A stretch of DNA of 64,000 bases, from assembly GCA_011800805.1 (NCBI GenBank), contig MPNW01000061.1, positions 2,353 through 66,352 on the forward strand. Reading direction: 5' to 3'. Position 1 is the first letter of the stretch. Each line of letters begins with the position of its first letter. Source of the stretch: Hirudo medicinalis. Its lineage: Eukaryota > Annelida > Clitellata > Hirudinida > Hirudinidae. Both the position numbers and the translations under genes were made by a program. Positions 1 to 12,412 of this stretch are shown here, in pieces. The notes below the pieces were generated by a model. It worked only from the letters and a program-made list of their open reading frames with translations, did no database searches and had not been told where the DNA came from.

Positions 1-210
1 AGACGGTCCTTTTACAATCATCTCTAATGCTCGTCTGCTACGGAAGTAACGCGATTCTGCCCGCGGTATTGGCAGACGTCTGTCGACGCTTCCTTCGACG
101 ATAGCTCCTGGCGGTCCAAAACCACCGGACAATTCACGCAGTCGACAGGATATTGAACCTGATTTATGAACATTGTTACACACAGCATTGTAAAATTTCT
201 TCACCGCCAT
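1..210 (-). CDS. N-terminal 70 codons of an unidentified gene (partial)
   Basis: Reading leftward from an ATG at 208-210 there are exactly 70 open codons to the window edge, with no stop. The product starts MAVKKFYNAV and is rich in Arg, Gly and Ser; a stretch with FGPPGAIVEG is followed by several Arg-containing pairs. It has no hydrophobic signal peptide. The start lies in a TATGGCGGT context that resembles a YY1-type element often found at starts of housekeeping genes. I do not recognise the family, and no splice donor is needed within the visible part. It points away from PPWD1, whose 3' end is about 470 bases to the right on the same strand. Coding status is inferred only from the open frame, its higher GC than the surroundings and the start context. 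Confidence 0.5.
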   Translation of the reverse strand, partial: MAVKKFYNAVCNNVHKSGSISCRLRELSGGFGPPGAIVEGSVDRRLPIPRAESRYFRSRRALEMIVKGPS

Positions 211-678
211 ATTTTCATTTAGTTATTTATCACGTAATTATTAGATGTCTTCAGTTCTCCTTTCTGTCTTTTCGTTCCTTTGTTCTTCATTTAAGACCCT
301 CAAAACACCTATCAGGATTATATTATTAACTCTTTGTTAAAGTATAAAGTTGGTAGTAATATATGTAACAATTTTTTCATTTATTTTCCCCACAACTTAC
401 GAAGCTTGGCAATTCCGGAGACTTAGCGCGATCTAATTGTTAGGACGCGGAAGTCTCAACGATGGCAACTCGGGCACTGAACATCCAATTATGTAACGGA
501 CTTTAACAAAAAAGAAAAGGCGGATTCCTTACAAACCCTTGGGACAGTGGCTAACTGATTTAAAAAAATGTAAGCCATTCGACCACTCATCCTCCCTCAA
601 ATTGAAAACACATGTTTTGGTCGTTTTTAATGCGACATAAATTCTGCCATTATCAAATGCAAAAAAAAACATAACGGC
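211..678. other. Intergenic spacer between the left-edge gene and PPWD1
   Basis: AT-rich sequence with no convincing open frame. A reverse-strand AATAAA (380-385) lies about 300 bases past the PPWD1 stop and is a candidate polyadenylation signal for that gene. The part next to 210 should hold the promoter and 5' UTR of the left-edge gene. Confidence 0.5.
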
Positions 679-1388
679 TTATTTGACTGTGACGCTGATG
701 ATGTTCACATCATCAAATGGCTTGTCATTGTGCTTGTTGGTTTTCACAAGAGAGATCTTCTGAACTACATCCATCCCTTTAGTCACTCTTCCAAACACTG
801 TATGTTTTCTGTCCAGCCATGGCTGGAAAATTCAATTAAATAACAGTGAACCTAAGTACATCTCTTTAAATCATGAAATAGCATTTAAAACTCACAGTGG
901 GGACGAGGGTAATGAAGAACTGTGAACCATTGGTGTCAGGTCCACAGTTTGCCATACTGACAGTAAAAGGCGCATCATGCTTCAGGTTCCTGTGGAACTC
1001 ATCCTCAAATGATCCTCCCCATATTGACTCACCTCCAGTTCCATTGCCTGGTGAGAAGTTGGTTAAATGAATTTATGGAGATCAGATCATAAGAAACCAA
1101 TAGCAATGATCGTAGGAATGCTTAGCTGACACAACAACAAACAATTTTTGGCAATATTTCTTGGCTAACCAAGAGTAAGTACAAACTGAAATTGTTAGAT
1201 TGGTGTTGATCTTGTCATTACCGGTTGGATCTCCCATCTGTATCATGAAACCTTTAATGACCCTGTGGATGAGATGGCCATTGTAATATCCATTGCGACT
1301 GTGCACACAAAAGTTCTCCACAGTTTTGGGGCACCTGAAATTTATAGAATTGATTAACTGATAACAAAATCCATGAGTAATATTTTTG

Positions 1389-1422
<34 letters not shown>

Positions 1423-4400
1423 GTCAACGCTAACTCTTTGTGGAACAATGTAATGTGAATATCTCCCATGGTTGTGTGAATGACTGCATTGTCAGAAGTT
1501 CTCGTGTAGGAAACATCCTATCATGTTAAGGTAATGTTAAGTTTATGACATGCCTTTGTTAAGAAGCAATGAATGCATTTATCAATTACAAAACAATTAC
1601 TACAAAAGATGTAATAAGTGAACTTGAGGTTGTAATAATAACAGCAAGATTGTAAGAACACCACATTTGTTGTAATAACCTGAGCAGCAGAGACTATTTC
1701 CTCATTTGTTGGTTTCTCATTGAAAATGTCTCTGTCCTTCTCCTCACTGAAAAGAAATAAAAGTCATTGCAGAATAATCCACTGCAATGCACAAGGTACT
1801 TACATTTGAAATCTTGTTATACATGTTAAAATCAAGACATAAATAGCAATGTAATAACAATAAAATATCAGACATGAATAGCTTCATTTAAGATTGAGAA
1901 ATTATAGAAACTGATGTGAAAACCAACTTTTTATCCAGTGGTTCTCTGCTGGAGAACAAGTAAAACCTGAAAACAATTGAACTTCATTACAATTGAGTGA
2001 AAATTATTCAACCTAAAAACTGATTCTTAAGTATTATTTAATATTAATCTGGGAAGAGGCACATATTGAACATTTTGGTGAGGGGTGCACACTGTGGCAG
2101 ATTAAGGGTGATGGCACATCAAATATTTTCATCCAAAGTCGTATATTATTGAAATAAAATTGAAATTAAATTATTTCCCTGCCCCCCATAAATCCGTCAC
2201 TTTGTCTGGAGATCGTAACAGTTGAAATGAAAAGATGAAATAATCAAACCTATTCTTCTTAAAGGCTGTGCAGAATAAGATGGGATCCAATTGTATGGTG
2301 TTCAGTGCAGGATTGTCTGAAGCCTGCATTTCCACTGTCAGTGAGGATTTCGATGTGTTGGTACCTCCTAGTTTATATTTTATACAAGTAATGTTTAATA
2401 GAAGGTAATATTAATTTCATATTAAATTGTGCACAACTGGGGTCTTTAAATAAAATAATTGATCGAACCTTGGAATAATGCCAGTTGTAAGAACCTTGGA
2501 TTTTCTGCTCTTCCTATCTCCCTCACACACTCATTAGTGTAAAGGTTGACAACTGCAACAATATTACAATTTCAAAATTCATTGCTAGTCATGGTTTTAA
2601 ACTAAGACAAAATAGATGGATTCAAATTCAGAACAAACCCTTAATTCCGAGCATAGTAGCGTAGAATAGAAAGTAACCACTTCTGTCAAAAACTGCAAAG
2701 ACAAATACCATAATAATGATAAGTAATGACTTCTACATAATGTTGTTTTATTTTCCTCAAAGCCACATAGTTATAATTAAACTTTAAATTATTTCATTAC
2801 ATGTGACAATTACTTATGTTGCAGTAGTTGTAGGCCTCAGACTTCTCCAACTCCTTTTCAGTTGCCATCCTTTTTCCAAATTCCATGCTTGAAATTTGTT
2901 GTTTGTTCTTCAAAAGGGACATTAAAAATATTACATTTTTAACTGTTCAGCTTTTTACCATCCAGACATCATTGAATGTGATGCAAAACTTTTCATAATT
3001 TCATTCATAAAGTCAGCATTTTAGTAATTCCAAAACCTCACAGATTGCATAACAAGAGAGTAACATCGACAACCTGTTGCAGATCAGCAAACCTTTGCAG
3101 TGATTCATTCAGAACTTTTGTCATCTTTCCCGTCAGAAAATTGAAGATTCTAATCTACAAAAGCGAGGAAAACATTTAGTAACTTACAGAACAATATTAC
3201 TTTGTCCAACGATGCTATCAATGAAACAAAATAGAAGACATTCAATGAAGTCCTGAGGTACCTTTCTGTCTTTACAAATTGTTGCAAACTTCTTCCCATC
3301 ATGAGATATTCCCAGACCAAGGGGCATTGTCTTTGACTAATAAATTAATACAAACAAATGCAGTCTATAAATAAAACTTTAAATGAAAAGTATTTACAAC
3401 CAATCTCGTGAATTTGAATAAGATGAAATTAAAAGAAGGATAATTCATTCAAGTGAAAATGAGATTTAAACCAGTGAAGTTAATGCAATACCTTAACAAA
3501 CTCATAAAGGTCTGTTTCAGTCTTGAACTCCCACGTGACGTCCTTCGGAAATTCGTAATCATGTTTTGGTCCTGTCCAATATTCGACCATGCCTTTTGTG
3601 TCCACCGATATGGCGGTACCATAAACAGGGTTGAACTATCGAACGAAAGTAAACGTTCGGTCTTGATGAGCATTTCAATAATTTAAAACATGGAAAAAAT
3701 CCTTCTTCATTGCTCAGAATTCATAATTTAACTGGCAAATAAATCATTTTGATAAAACAATCTTTAAACCATCATCCTTAGCATTTCAGTTGTAGATCCT
3801 ACAAATTAACCCTAACAATAACTTACATACAGAATCATGTAAAAAATTGGGGCATCAAGCTCTTCTAAGTGACATTCCATCAACAAATCACACAAGCTGT
3901 TAAGCATCATAAACCAGCTGTTCACCTTCATGAGGACGACCGGATTAGAATGGAGAGAATCATAAGTGTGAAGAGTTTCACCGAACCCCTTGCAATCGTA
4001 AACGTGAATGTTTGAAGTGTTTTTTTCTGCCCTGAAATTGCATAGAAATAAAATTTTAAAAAGTTAATAGTAATAACAACTGATGATGCAAACACAAACT
4101 TAACATCAATGAAGCATTAATAACAAGTAGCCAAAATCAATAAAAGTGGTCAAAATGTGGTAAACTTGAAATGAAGTATTTGTTAACATTTTGAAATTGA
4201 AGAATATCTAACACTGCGATGGCAGGTATCGGATCCCCGGCTGCAAAGACCCAACAACAACACTGAGGAATGTAAGGTACCCTCAGCATGTTGATCATAT
4301 CTGAAACAATCAACTATTTGCTGAATTGCAATCTTTTAAAATTTTCACTGTGACCATCATTTTAGTGGAAACTTAACTTATTTATGCATTGAAAACCAAT

Positions 4401-5115
4401 TATTTTTGAAGCTCAATAAAATTAAGGAATTATTAGACTTCATAAGACATTACACTATAACATTACTAGTAGTTTGCATATTTTTGTATCTCATTATTAC
4501 CAAAGTTGATGATGTCAAAGATTTTGATGACTTTATCCTTTGATGAAGTTGAACAAAATTCTCCATTTGCACTAACAGCTAGATCTGTTATTGCACCGCT
4601 GTGACATTTGAAATGCTTAACAAATTCTATTCCATCATCTGCTTTTTTGTTCCACATTTTCAAATTTCCATCTGCACTTGCAGTTAATATGAAGTCAGTT
4701 CTGTAATGAGCATGCAATAAACATTCAAATTATCATGCCATGTACACAAACCGACTACTAACTTAATTACAAACTTACTTTGATAAAGCAACAAAGTTAA
4801 TTGTATCTCTGTGCATGTAACTTTTTTCATAAAAATCTGATGAGGGTATGTTTTCCAAGTAAGTCCGTTCAAACTTCAACACTATTCAAACAAACGATTT
4901 AGGTTCATATTAATAAGATATATCGTTTATTAAGACCTATGTGACATATTTGAAGCAGAAACAAAAAATACCAAATAAGGTTAATAATTACCCTTTTTCT
5001 TTTTTTGCGGCTGAATTATTGCGTCCGATAAGGAAGGGCCAATATCGCATTCGTGTGACTCCTCCAATTGTTCCAGCGTCCGTTTATTTGCCTCTTTTAG
5101 ATTATCCGTCGACAT
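679..5115 (-). CDS. PPWD1: PPWD1: WD40-repeat cyclophilin (peptidyl-prolyl isomerase)
   Basis: Nuclear spliceosome-associated prolyl cis-trans isomerase with an N-terminal WD40 propeller and a C-terminal cyclophilin domain. Eighteen reverse-strand exons close in frame to 622 residues (human about 646): 4992-5115, 4779-4881, 4501-4700, 4213-4300, 3926-4031, 3492-3635, 3262-3336, 3074-3154, 2814-2907, 2639-2692, 2469-2552, 2250-2367, 1928-1966, 1680-1746, 1435-1517, 1222-1334, 896-1047, 679-822. Diagnostic pieces are [11 protein letters not shown], a WD unit with [29 protein letters not shown], the family segment FNEKPTNEE, and cyclophilin blocks [34 protein letters not shown] and [10 protein letters not shown]. 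The C-terminus NIISVTVK matches the family end. The start at 5115 is the first ATG and gives the expected acidic/basic leader before the propeller. The identification is secure; single exon edges may be off by a few bases. Confidence 0.93.
1391..1419. repeat. (AT)n microsatellite in a PPWD1 intron
   Basis: About 14 uninterrupted TA dinucleotides sit in the short intron between PPWD1 exons 1222-1334 and 1435-1517, close to the donor at about 1434. Confidence 0.9.
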
Positions 5116-6507
5116 GTCAAATTATAATCCAGCAAAATCAGAGAAGCACCAATTTTACTATCTCCCGTTTTCTAATATTTGAGCGAAATTTGCTAGCGGT
5201 CTTGTCAACACTACATAGACCAAATAGCAAAACACAAAAAGGAAAAAAAAACAAATGCTAAATAAAATTTGTAGCCTCAATGCTGCGATCAACAAATATT
5301 AAGTTTAAAAAAAATATCAATATAATAATAAATGCTGCATCTAACTGCATTCAGCGCATCAAACTCACCAACATCAATAGAATCTTTAGCATGTTTCTTA
5401 CATGGTTTTCATATTTCCTGCTCTTAATCATATTGATTTATGGCTTCTCTCCGGCGTAAAAATTTTAATTCGACATGGTGCCACACTTTTCAAAATCACC
5501 CACCATGCATTTCGCATCTCATTAAATGCACATTTGGTTCTGTAAGACCAAACTACAAAATTATGGTCAGAATTGTGGCTTTTGGGGACACCTAATCGAC
5601 GTTTAACCAATTCTTGAGACCACAAATAAAGATGAACATAGTCTAGTGATTGCAGAACTAAATGATATCGTGATCTGAATTTCACCTCATCCACTTAGGG
5701 GCCATGCATTTATGACGTCCACACGGAGAGGGGGAGCGGGTCCAAACAAAGCGGTGCTTACGGGGGCTAGCAGAATGGCGTCCACAAAAATAATAAACGT
5801 ATTATAAACATCGCAGAATACAGCTACTTTTTGTTAACAATTCGACCCATAAAATGCGTGTGAGAACTTATAAATTTTAAACCTAGATGTCGTGAGGGGG
5901 CCTCACTCTCAGCTTGCGTTGTCTTGTGATACCAGCATGGGCATGAAGGATCATTGCACCAGCCTTTAAATTAGGGAGATAGATGTGCTCTTTATGTTGC
6001 CGGTATGTGGATTTCCTCAAAGGGGGTGAGGTAACTTGATGATGTTTGTGGAGGGGGGTGCAAAAATATCCAGTTTTCGTGTGGACATCATGTATGGATG
6101 GCCCTCAATATCCACGTTATCATTGAGGAAGTGATAAACAGGCATTATTCCAGTGACTAGTTATTAACACAACATGATCGACTCTTTATCTTGGGCAATC
6201 CCATGCAGAAACTTCCAGAAGAAATGCTAAAGTTTCGCAAGGAGTAAGTGCTTTTGAGTTTGACAAAATAAAGCCAAGATAATGATGCAATAAAATAATT
6301 AAGTCTGCTAAATCACCCTAGCTAAAATCTAAAGAGAATGTTGTGGAGTGCACTGAGCCCAAAATAATTTCTTACACTATGAAAGAAAATTACATATTTT
6401 CCTCTGAACTGTAGTAGTCACAGATTGCACAAAACCATTTTCATTATGATTTAATAAAAATGTTGCTAAAAAATAAACATTCATTTGATGGACCACATAA
6501 AATTAGA
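5116..6507. other. Intergenic region between PPWD1 and TIMM29
   Basis: It should carry the PPWD1 promoter near 5116 and the TIMM29 3' UTR near 6507. It also holds the inverted-repeat element at 5699-6104. A reverse-strand open frame at 5428-5694 (88 codons, Trp/His/Lys-rich, no recognised domain) lies directly left of the element and could be part of a mobile insertion or chance. Confidence 0.5.
5699..6104. mobile_element. Non-autonomous DNA transposon (MITE-like) with 27-bp terminal inverted repeats
   Basis: The left end at 5699-5725 (GGGCCATGCATTTATGACGT then CCACACG) and the reverse complement of the right end at 6078-6104 (GGGCCATCCATACATGATGT then CCACACG) agree at 23 of 27 positions. 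The roughly 406-bp body has no long open frame. Both subterminal parts are G-rich (GAGAGGGGGAGCGGG on the left, GTGGAGGGGGGTG on the right), unlike the AT-rich surroundings. This structure is typical of miniature inverted-repeat elements. No clear target-site duplication is visible, so the superfamily is left open. Confidence 0.75.
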
Positions 6508-7154
6508 TTATTTATTTTCCCATTCTGAAGAATTTATGTCATAATCAATCATCATTTTGTCAAGATTTTGCCATCTCCCTAGAATGCCAACATCAACAAT
6601 TCTATCTTTCCAATCCAACCAACCAACTTTGAGATACTTGCAATGAGCTTCATATAAATCCACTTCATCTCCAAAGTTATCAGTCCACATCACAGAAAAA
6701 ATGCCAAACGAAAATCTTTTTAAGAGATTGGAATTTTTCTGTTGGAGAAGTGTTTGAAAGTAATCATTGGTCTTTGGATTTCGAATAGAAGCTCCAACGG
6801 TGAGCAGCTCATCCATATTTTCAACAAGTTGGTGATGAAATTGCTCTTCAGATGGATTCTTGTGTAGAAAATAGCACAAAGACGTTATTCCTACGCCATA
6901 TAAAGAGGCTTTAAATGGGTGAGTCTTTATATCATTCCCGACCTCTATGGCCACATTTTTATAGTCATTGTATATGTTTTTGAAATAGTTAGCTGAAACG
7001 TGAACAATTTAATGTTAATTTAGCTTTTAATGAAAGCATTAAACGAGAAATACAATCACTCTCCAAATAATAAACTTAAAAACTTACTAATTTTAGAAAA
7101 TCTTCCATTTTGAAGAAAGTTCGACACTTTGCTAAAACGCAACGCAACCCTCAT
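6508..7154 (-). CDS. TIMM29: TIMM29: inner-membrane subunit of the TIM22 carrier translocase
   Basis: Mitochondrial inner-membrane protein that stabilises the TIM22 complex, which inserts carrier proteins. Two reverse-strand exons, 7088-7154 and 6508-6992, join across an ATTA|GTAAGT donor and a TTTCAG acceptor to give 183 residues, or 552 coding bases with the stop. Recognised from the C-terminal half: a Y-x-A-x-C-K-Y-L block, VGWLDWKDRIVDVG, then GILGRW and a final DYDIN, in the same order as vertebrate TIMM29 (C19orf52). One hydrophobic stretch (YGVGITSLCYFL) fits the single transmembrane segment. The Arg-rich, acid-poor N-terminus (MRVALRFSKV) fits a mitochondrial protein. It lies head-to-head with the ankyrin gene, with 441 bases between the two ATGs. 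Confidence 0.88.
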
Positions 7155-7595
7155 TTCTCCGGCGAAGGACCATGCCGACTTTAGGACACAACATCAACAA
7201 TACAAAAGATAAAAAATGTTTGACGTTTATCATTCAAACATTAATACTCAATTAAGTAGAATCTTAATTTATAATCATTTTTTAATAAGGTTGGTTATTT
7301 GATAAATACTGAGTTATTAGCATGTAGTTATTTAGTTGTTAGGACAAATAAACCGATAATATGCATGGCGTTATGTTTTGATCTACCGAATGGCTGTTGA
7401 ACACACGGGTCCCAATGCTTTAATGCTTGTTTATTATAGTGCCGTCGGAAGTCTGTACCACTAAATGATCATATTTTTATTTCGCCTGGCATTTTTTGGA
7501 GCTTTGCCGGTTTTGGCTACAATATATGTATCCCAGTTATTGATGAATGCCAGGTTTTATGTGGAAATAGAATTTATTGATTTTTAAAATTAACA
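7155..7595. promoter_or_regulatory. Shared upstream region of TIMM29 and the ankyrin gene
   Basis: The two genes are divergently transcribed and their start codons are 441 bases apart, so this interval must contain both core promoters and 5' UTRs. No strong TATA box was identified in either direction. The bidirectional role is inferred from gene arrangement. Confidence 0.5.
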
Positions 7596-9926
7596 ATGGC
7601 CGGCAACATACGTGATTTGAAAGAACTGATATGCATCTCTCGAAAGAGTATGACATGCAGTGCAGAGGAATGTCATGCGCGGTCAAACTGCGAAGATAGC
7701 AACTCATCTGGTAGATTTAGCGATTTAGGTTCGCCAGATTCTGGTTTTACCAATTTCAGTCGAAATGAATCAGATTCAGACGGAATTACTACAAAAGCCA
7801 CTGAAACTGAAAGCCATGGCTCTCCAATTCACAAGAGATTGAAAAATAATAAAAAGCTGCCTCGTCTGCCCAATCCCAAAAATATCCAGGAAAACAAAAT
7901 GTCTAAATCAGATGTACCTTCTAGACCTCAGTTGGTGGGGAGCACCTCATTTGAAATTATTTTAGATAATTTGGATTCTGAAGTGGTTTCCAATTGGCTG
8001 ACAACATTAAATGCAAGAATCGAAAAACTTGTCAAATGGGTTTCTGATTCAACTCATTTCTGTGATTTCTGTCACTTCTGGCTTTCTGTAATTAGCAAGG
8101 AAAGCAAAAAAGATGCTTTGAGAATTGAGTACAATTTAATTGTTGAAGATCTCAAGCTTGCAATATCACCTGGAGTGCCTCAGAGTCATCTCATGGAATC
8201 AAAGCTGAAGTCTCTCCTAAAAGTGGCTTTCCATGAGTATCCTGAAGGATTTAGTGGAAAAAAGGGAGATATTTTGTTTTTGAACTACCTTTCAATCCTT
8301 ACATCTACAGAGAAAAATGATTATAGGCAATTATTGGCAAATATAAAGTGCTGCAGCACAATGTGCAGGCAGCATGTACAGAGTAAGTAACATATTCACC
8401 TCTCTGATTTTTATTACTGGGGGCATCTTTTTTCTTTATTTTTTTTATAAATTACTGCAATTGACATTTTTAGATGTCTTGGCTATCCGCTCATTTGCAC
8501 TTGTCAACATTTTTAGTGGAGTTGTTAAATTATACAATAAGCAAAATCCAGAAATTAGTGCAGCCAGTCGCAAGAGAAATTCTGTTCTTACCAGTGCACA
8601 TCAGATCAATGCAAAGAGGATTTTATCAGCAATAAAGTATTTGCTCACTTTTAAATATTACATAACTTAAGATCAAAATACATTGTTTGTTGCATTTAAA
8701 GGTCATCATACGTTGACGTGGTGATTTACTTGATTGAATCAAAGTTTGTCAAACTTGATTACAAAGATGATGGAGATAAAAGTCTTATCTTCCATGCAGT
8801 GATTGCAAACAGTCATGAGGTTCTTCAGTATCTCCTTAGACAGGTATGCACAAACCACCAGTGTGAATACTCAAGGACAAAATTTAGGATTAAACATTGT
8901 CATCTTTTTATAACTTCCATAAGGTTCATTAGCATCCTGGAGCCTTAAAACTCATATCAGTCATGCTGCTGATTCCTTACAATTTTTCTTTTAATTGAAG
9001 TCTTTATATGGTCAATAAAAAGTTTATAAATGGCTAAACATAATTAGGTAAATTATTTTTTAATTTATACTTTCACTTTATTTGAAAGGCTGACACAGAA
9101 TTTAATTTAGATGCTGCCACATCGCACCGCTCGGTCATTTGTTTGTGTTTTTATCTAAATTCCTTAGAATGACTGGTCTTTTATGATTTACCCATGGCTT
9201 AGATTCTTATGCCTCTTTTGGATTGATGCACACTCAAATTTGGTAAGCAGGTACCTTCATTCACAGCTCGATGATTCAAACGGCCATCTGGTGAACGAAA
9301 GTGCAGATAGTGGCAACTCTCCTCTCCATGCAGCAGTAAATATGGGTCATGTGGAATGCTCAAAAGAGCTTCTCAGTTGTCCTTACATCAACGTCAATGT
9401 GATTAATGAGTTGTGTCACGGAACCACACCACTTCACCTGGCAATCATGCATGGTTAGAAAGATTCATTCTGTTTACATTCTAGTTTATTACATATTATG
9501 TACGTTTTTATTTTTAATTAGTACTTTATATATGAACTTCATCATTCATGAAACACATCTCCAGAGCAATCTACATAATTTGCGTAGTGAAAGTCTTTCA
9601 CGAAAAGCCTCTAATTACCCACTATTGATAAGAAATCCCACGCTTATGATTGCCATTTAAATCAGCTTTTGTAGTATTGGAACTGCTAGAAATGATAACT
9701 ATTAAGCCATTATTCCCAACAAGTCTCAACTGAAACTTATCCTGGTGAAGGCATATTTCGTTAATTATCGATTCGTGATCATTCAGGCAGATTTGAAATC
9801 ACCGAGCTCTTAATCAAGAATGGAGCAGACCCTTCACTGGGAATGAATGGAATGTCCCCGACCCAGCTGGTCGAGAAGTTTTCAAAATATTGCGGCATTG
9901 CAAATCTGCTAAAAGATCGCCTCTGA
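7596..9926 (+). CDS. Ankyrin-repeat protein of unknown family
   Basis: Five exons, 7596-8382, 8474-8636, 8702-8843, 9267-9453 and 9787-9926, close in frame to 472 residues ending at TGA 9924-9926, with AATAAA at 985-990 of the same 10-kb block (9985-9990). Residues 1-105 are Ser/Asp/Glu-rich and look disordered. Residues about 120-300 form a Lys/Leu-rich, probably helical domain (NLDSEVVSNWL, CDFCHFWLSVISK, YLSILTSTEKNDY) that I do not recognise. Residues from about 317 form ankyrin repeats, including SPLHAAVNMGHVECSKELL and TTPLHLAIMHGRFEITELL followed by KNGADPS. The leader has a DSGFTNFS motif at about residues 49-56, resembling the beta-TrCP phosphodegron of I-kappa-B proteins, but the central domain is not that of a known I-kappa-B. 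It is probably a nuclear or cytosolic scaffold; function unknown. Confidence 0.8.
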
Positions 9927-12412
9927 AGATCCGATCATACATTAAACACTCTATCATAACTCCTCAACATTCCTTCAGTTTGTCAATAAAAGTTTTTAGT
10001 TGTTAACCTTTTTAAAGGATCTGAGTCTAGGAAGCAAATTTAGAGCCAGTAAATGAAGGCAGGTGTCAGCAACAATAAATGCATTGAGACTTAAGTATTG
10101 ATTGCAAAAGCAGGACCACACAGACGTAGACAGCAATAGACTCAATAAGATAACTTGGTACACTACAGATTCCGTTTATTGTCAAAGAACCCATTAATTT
10201 TACAAAGAAAACCTTTGAGTCATCAGTCAACTATCTAGCTTGTCAATGATGGTAGAAGAGAAAATAGTAAACCTCGCAAACAAAGAAGGTTAATAAAATA
10301 AATGTCATTATGTACAATACAACTTTTTACAAATATTAAGAAAGCAGCATTTTAATCATCATCAACAAACACTCCATTCCTATTGGCTAGCTTAACTGTC
10401 CAATTTAAAAACAAATATTTCAGACAAACTTCGCACACAGGGCACAAGAGCTAAACAAAAAGGAGCCCGCGCATTATCAGTTGAGGTCCATACACGTGCA
10501 TACGCATGCTGTAGTTAAGGTCCTTTACAAAACCCAGATGCCTAGCGAGATTGTTACACTCATTGGCATGCGTTACAGTAATCTTAAGGACAAACAGTAC
10601 CAAGATTTGGACACCATGCCGTCACCACCATTTTCACCATGGGAAAAATTTGAAACTCAAAGTTACGTGTGGGTTTGCGTACGGTACATAATAGATCGTT
10701 GGAGTATGTGCTAGATTTGGTGATCAAGGTGATGAGCAGAATAGAAGAGCACTTGAAGATGCAAATACTGAATATACACAGCCTTCCCATCAAACAGTCT
10801 CAGCCAAAACTGTTGTGACAATGATGCGACAGACTTCTTGGAAATGAATTTATTTTCTCTCAAGAATGGACTGTCTCTACAGAACAAATGAGAAAATAAC
10901 CACTAAACCACACTTGAAGCATGTGATCAGACATGAAAAACTACAACAGGGCACCATCCAGAACGCCACAGGGCGTATGTTTGTCAATAAAATGCACTCT
11001 CAGACTCATGCACACAAAGGTGAACGAATGACTTAGAACAATGAAACAACCATGGACAAAACAATTTTAAGCTCTTAATAAATCTTTCAACTGCTTAACA
11101 AATGTGCACACAACCATTTCAGCCATAAGGACATCAACAATCCAATTGCCTCGAGCAGTTTACACCAAATAAACCACAAGAAGAAACTGATTTAGCATGA
11201 ACTTCTGGAATAAAATGAAAAACCCTAAGCTAGTTTAAAAATTAAATGCTGCTTAGACTACAGTTTGTCGGCTTAAAAGCTCGTGTCCGTGACCAAAGCA
11301 AAGAAGCATCATTTTAACTCCATCCAAAGTGTACAAAAATAAAACAGGAAAACAACCTGCATCCCAGTCTAGCAAACTATTCCTACATTGGCAATAGTGA
11401 GCTCAAAATGACTGAAAACCTGCAAAGGACAACAAAAAATGCTCAACGAATGCATAAGCTAGGTCCACGTCCCTCAACACCCCATTAACTCCGACCCAAA
11501 GATCGAGACCTGCCGAGGATCAAACAAGGATTGTCCTCCGACAAAACCTGTAGACATTCATGGCCACAATCCAGGGCCCCGGGAGACGACATGCAATCGG
11601 GCATGCGCCTAAAATAAATCTAATTTTAATTATAAGTTATTCGTGAGATTAGCTTTATCTTTATGTTATGATGAAGTTTAACCAACCAGACAAAGTATGA
11701 AAGCATTGTGTACAAACAGGCTAACCACACTACCTATGTACAATATTTACACAGGTCTGTGCCATCTAATCATTATGGCCTTGGTAGGGCATTGCTATAC
11801 AAAGGCATAACACATAAATCAGACACTTTAGAAAGCCCCAATTCCCCATTGGAAAATCAAAGCCAGTTTTATGTTTAAAAAAAAGAATCAATCTAACCAT
11901 TACTAACATCTCAACAAAGCTGAGTTAAAATTTTCTTATGCACAATTCCTATGAACCCAATAGAGAACACAAACGAGATGAAACAAAGTAGTGGATAAAT
12001 AACACCAACCGAATCGAGCGAATCAATGAATTTAAATAAGAGTCAATGAGAATTGAGGCGACTCACACACAAAAATAAATCACTAAGCAGGCAATGCACA
12101 AGCTCACAAGACAAGCAACTGGAAATACAAAATGCTTCGTGCTCGTTAACTCTCCGCTTTGGCCGTCGACTGCTTCTGACAAGGCCTCTCTTGAAAATAC
12201 TCAGATATTTTGTAACTGCTCATCAGGAGAAGCACTGTGAGGTTATTTTATTTAGTTTGTTTACAAGGTGTCACATACGTACCAAGCAGATAAAGTTCTC
12301 ACAGAGGGATAAGTAAGCCTGTCCTTAAGACATCAATAACAATCTGATGGTTGAAAATCAGCTAGAACAACAAACCACAAGAAATACTGAACAAAAATTA
12401 AATTCAACCCTG
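9927..12412. other. Convergent 3' region of the ankyrin gene and CBP
   Basis: No protein-coding exon is supported in these 2.5 kb. The ankyrin gene ends near the AATAAA at 9985-9990. Reverse-strand AATAAA candidates for CBP occur at 12247-12252 and 10175-10180, so much of the interval may be CBP 3' UTR. Short open frames at 10481-10714 and 12053-12316 lack family resemblance and codon structure. Confidence 0.5.

Noticed and set aside
7596..9926. Firm I-kappa-B assignment of the ankyrin gene
   Set aside because: Only a DSG motif and ankyrin repeats are shared; the repeat number and the central domain do not fit known I-kappa-B proteins.
10481..12316. Small coding genes between the ankyrin gene and CBP
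   Set aside because: Short frames (60-90 codons) on both strands without splice support or family similarity; a UTR explanation is simpler.
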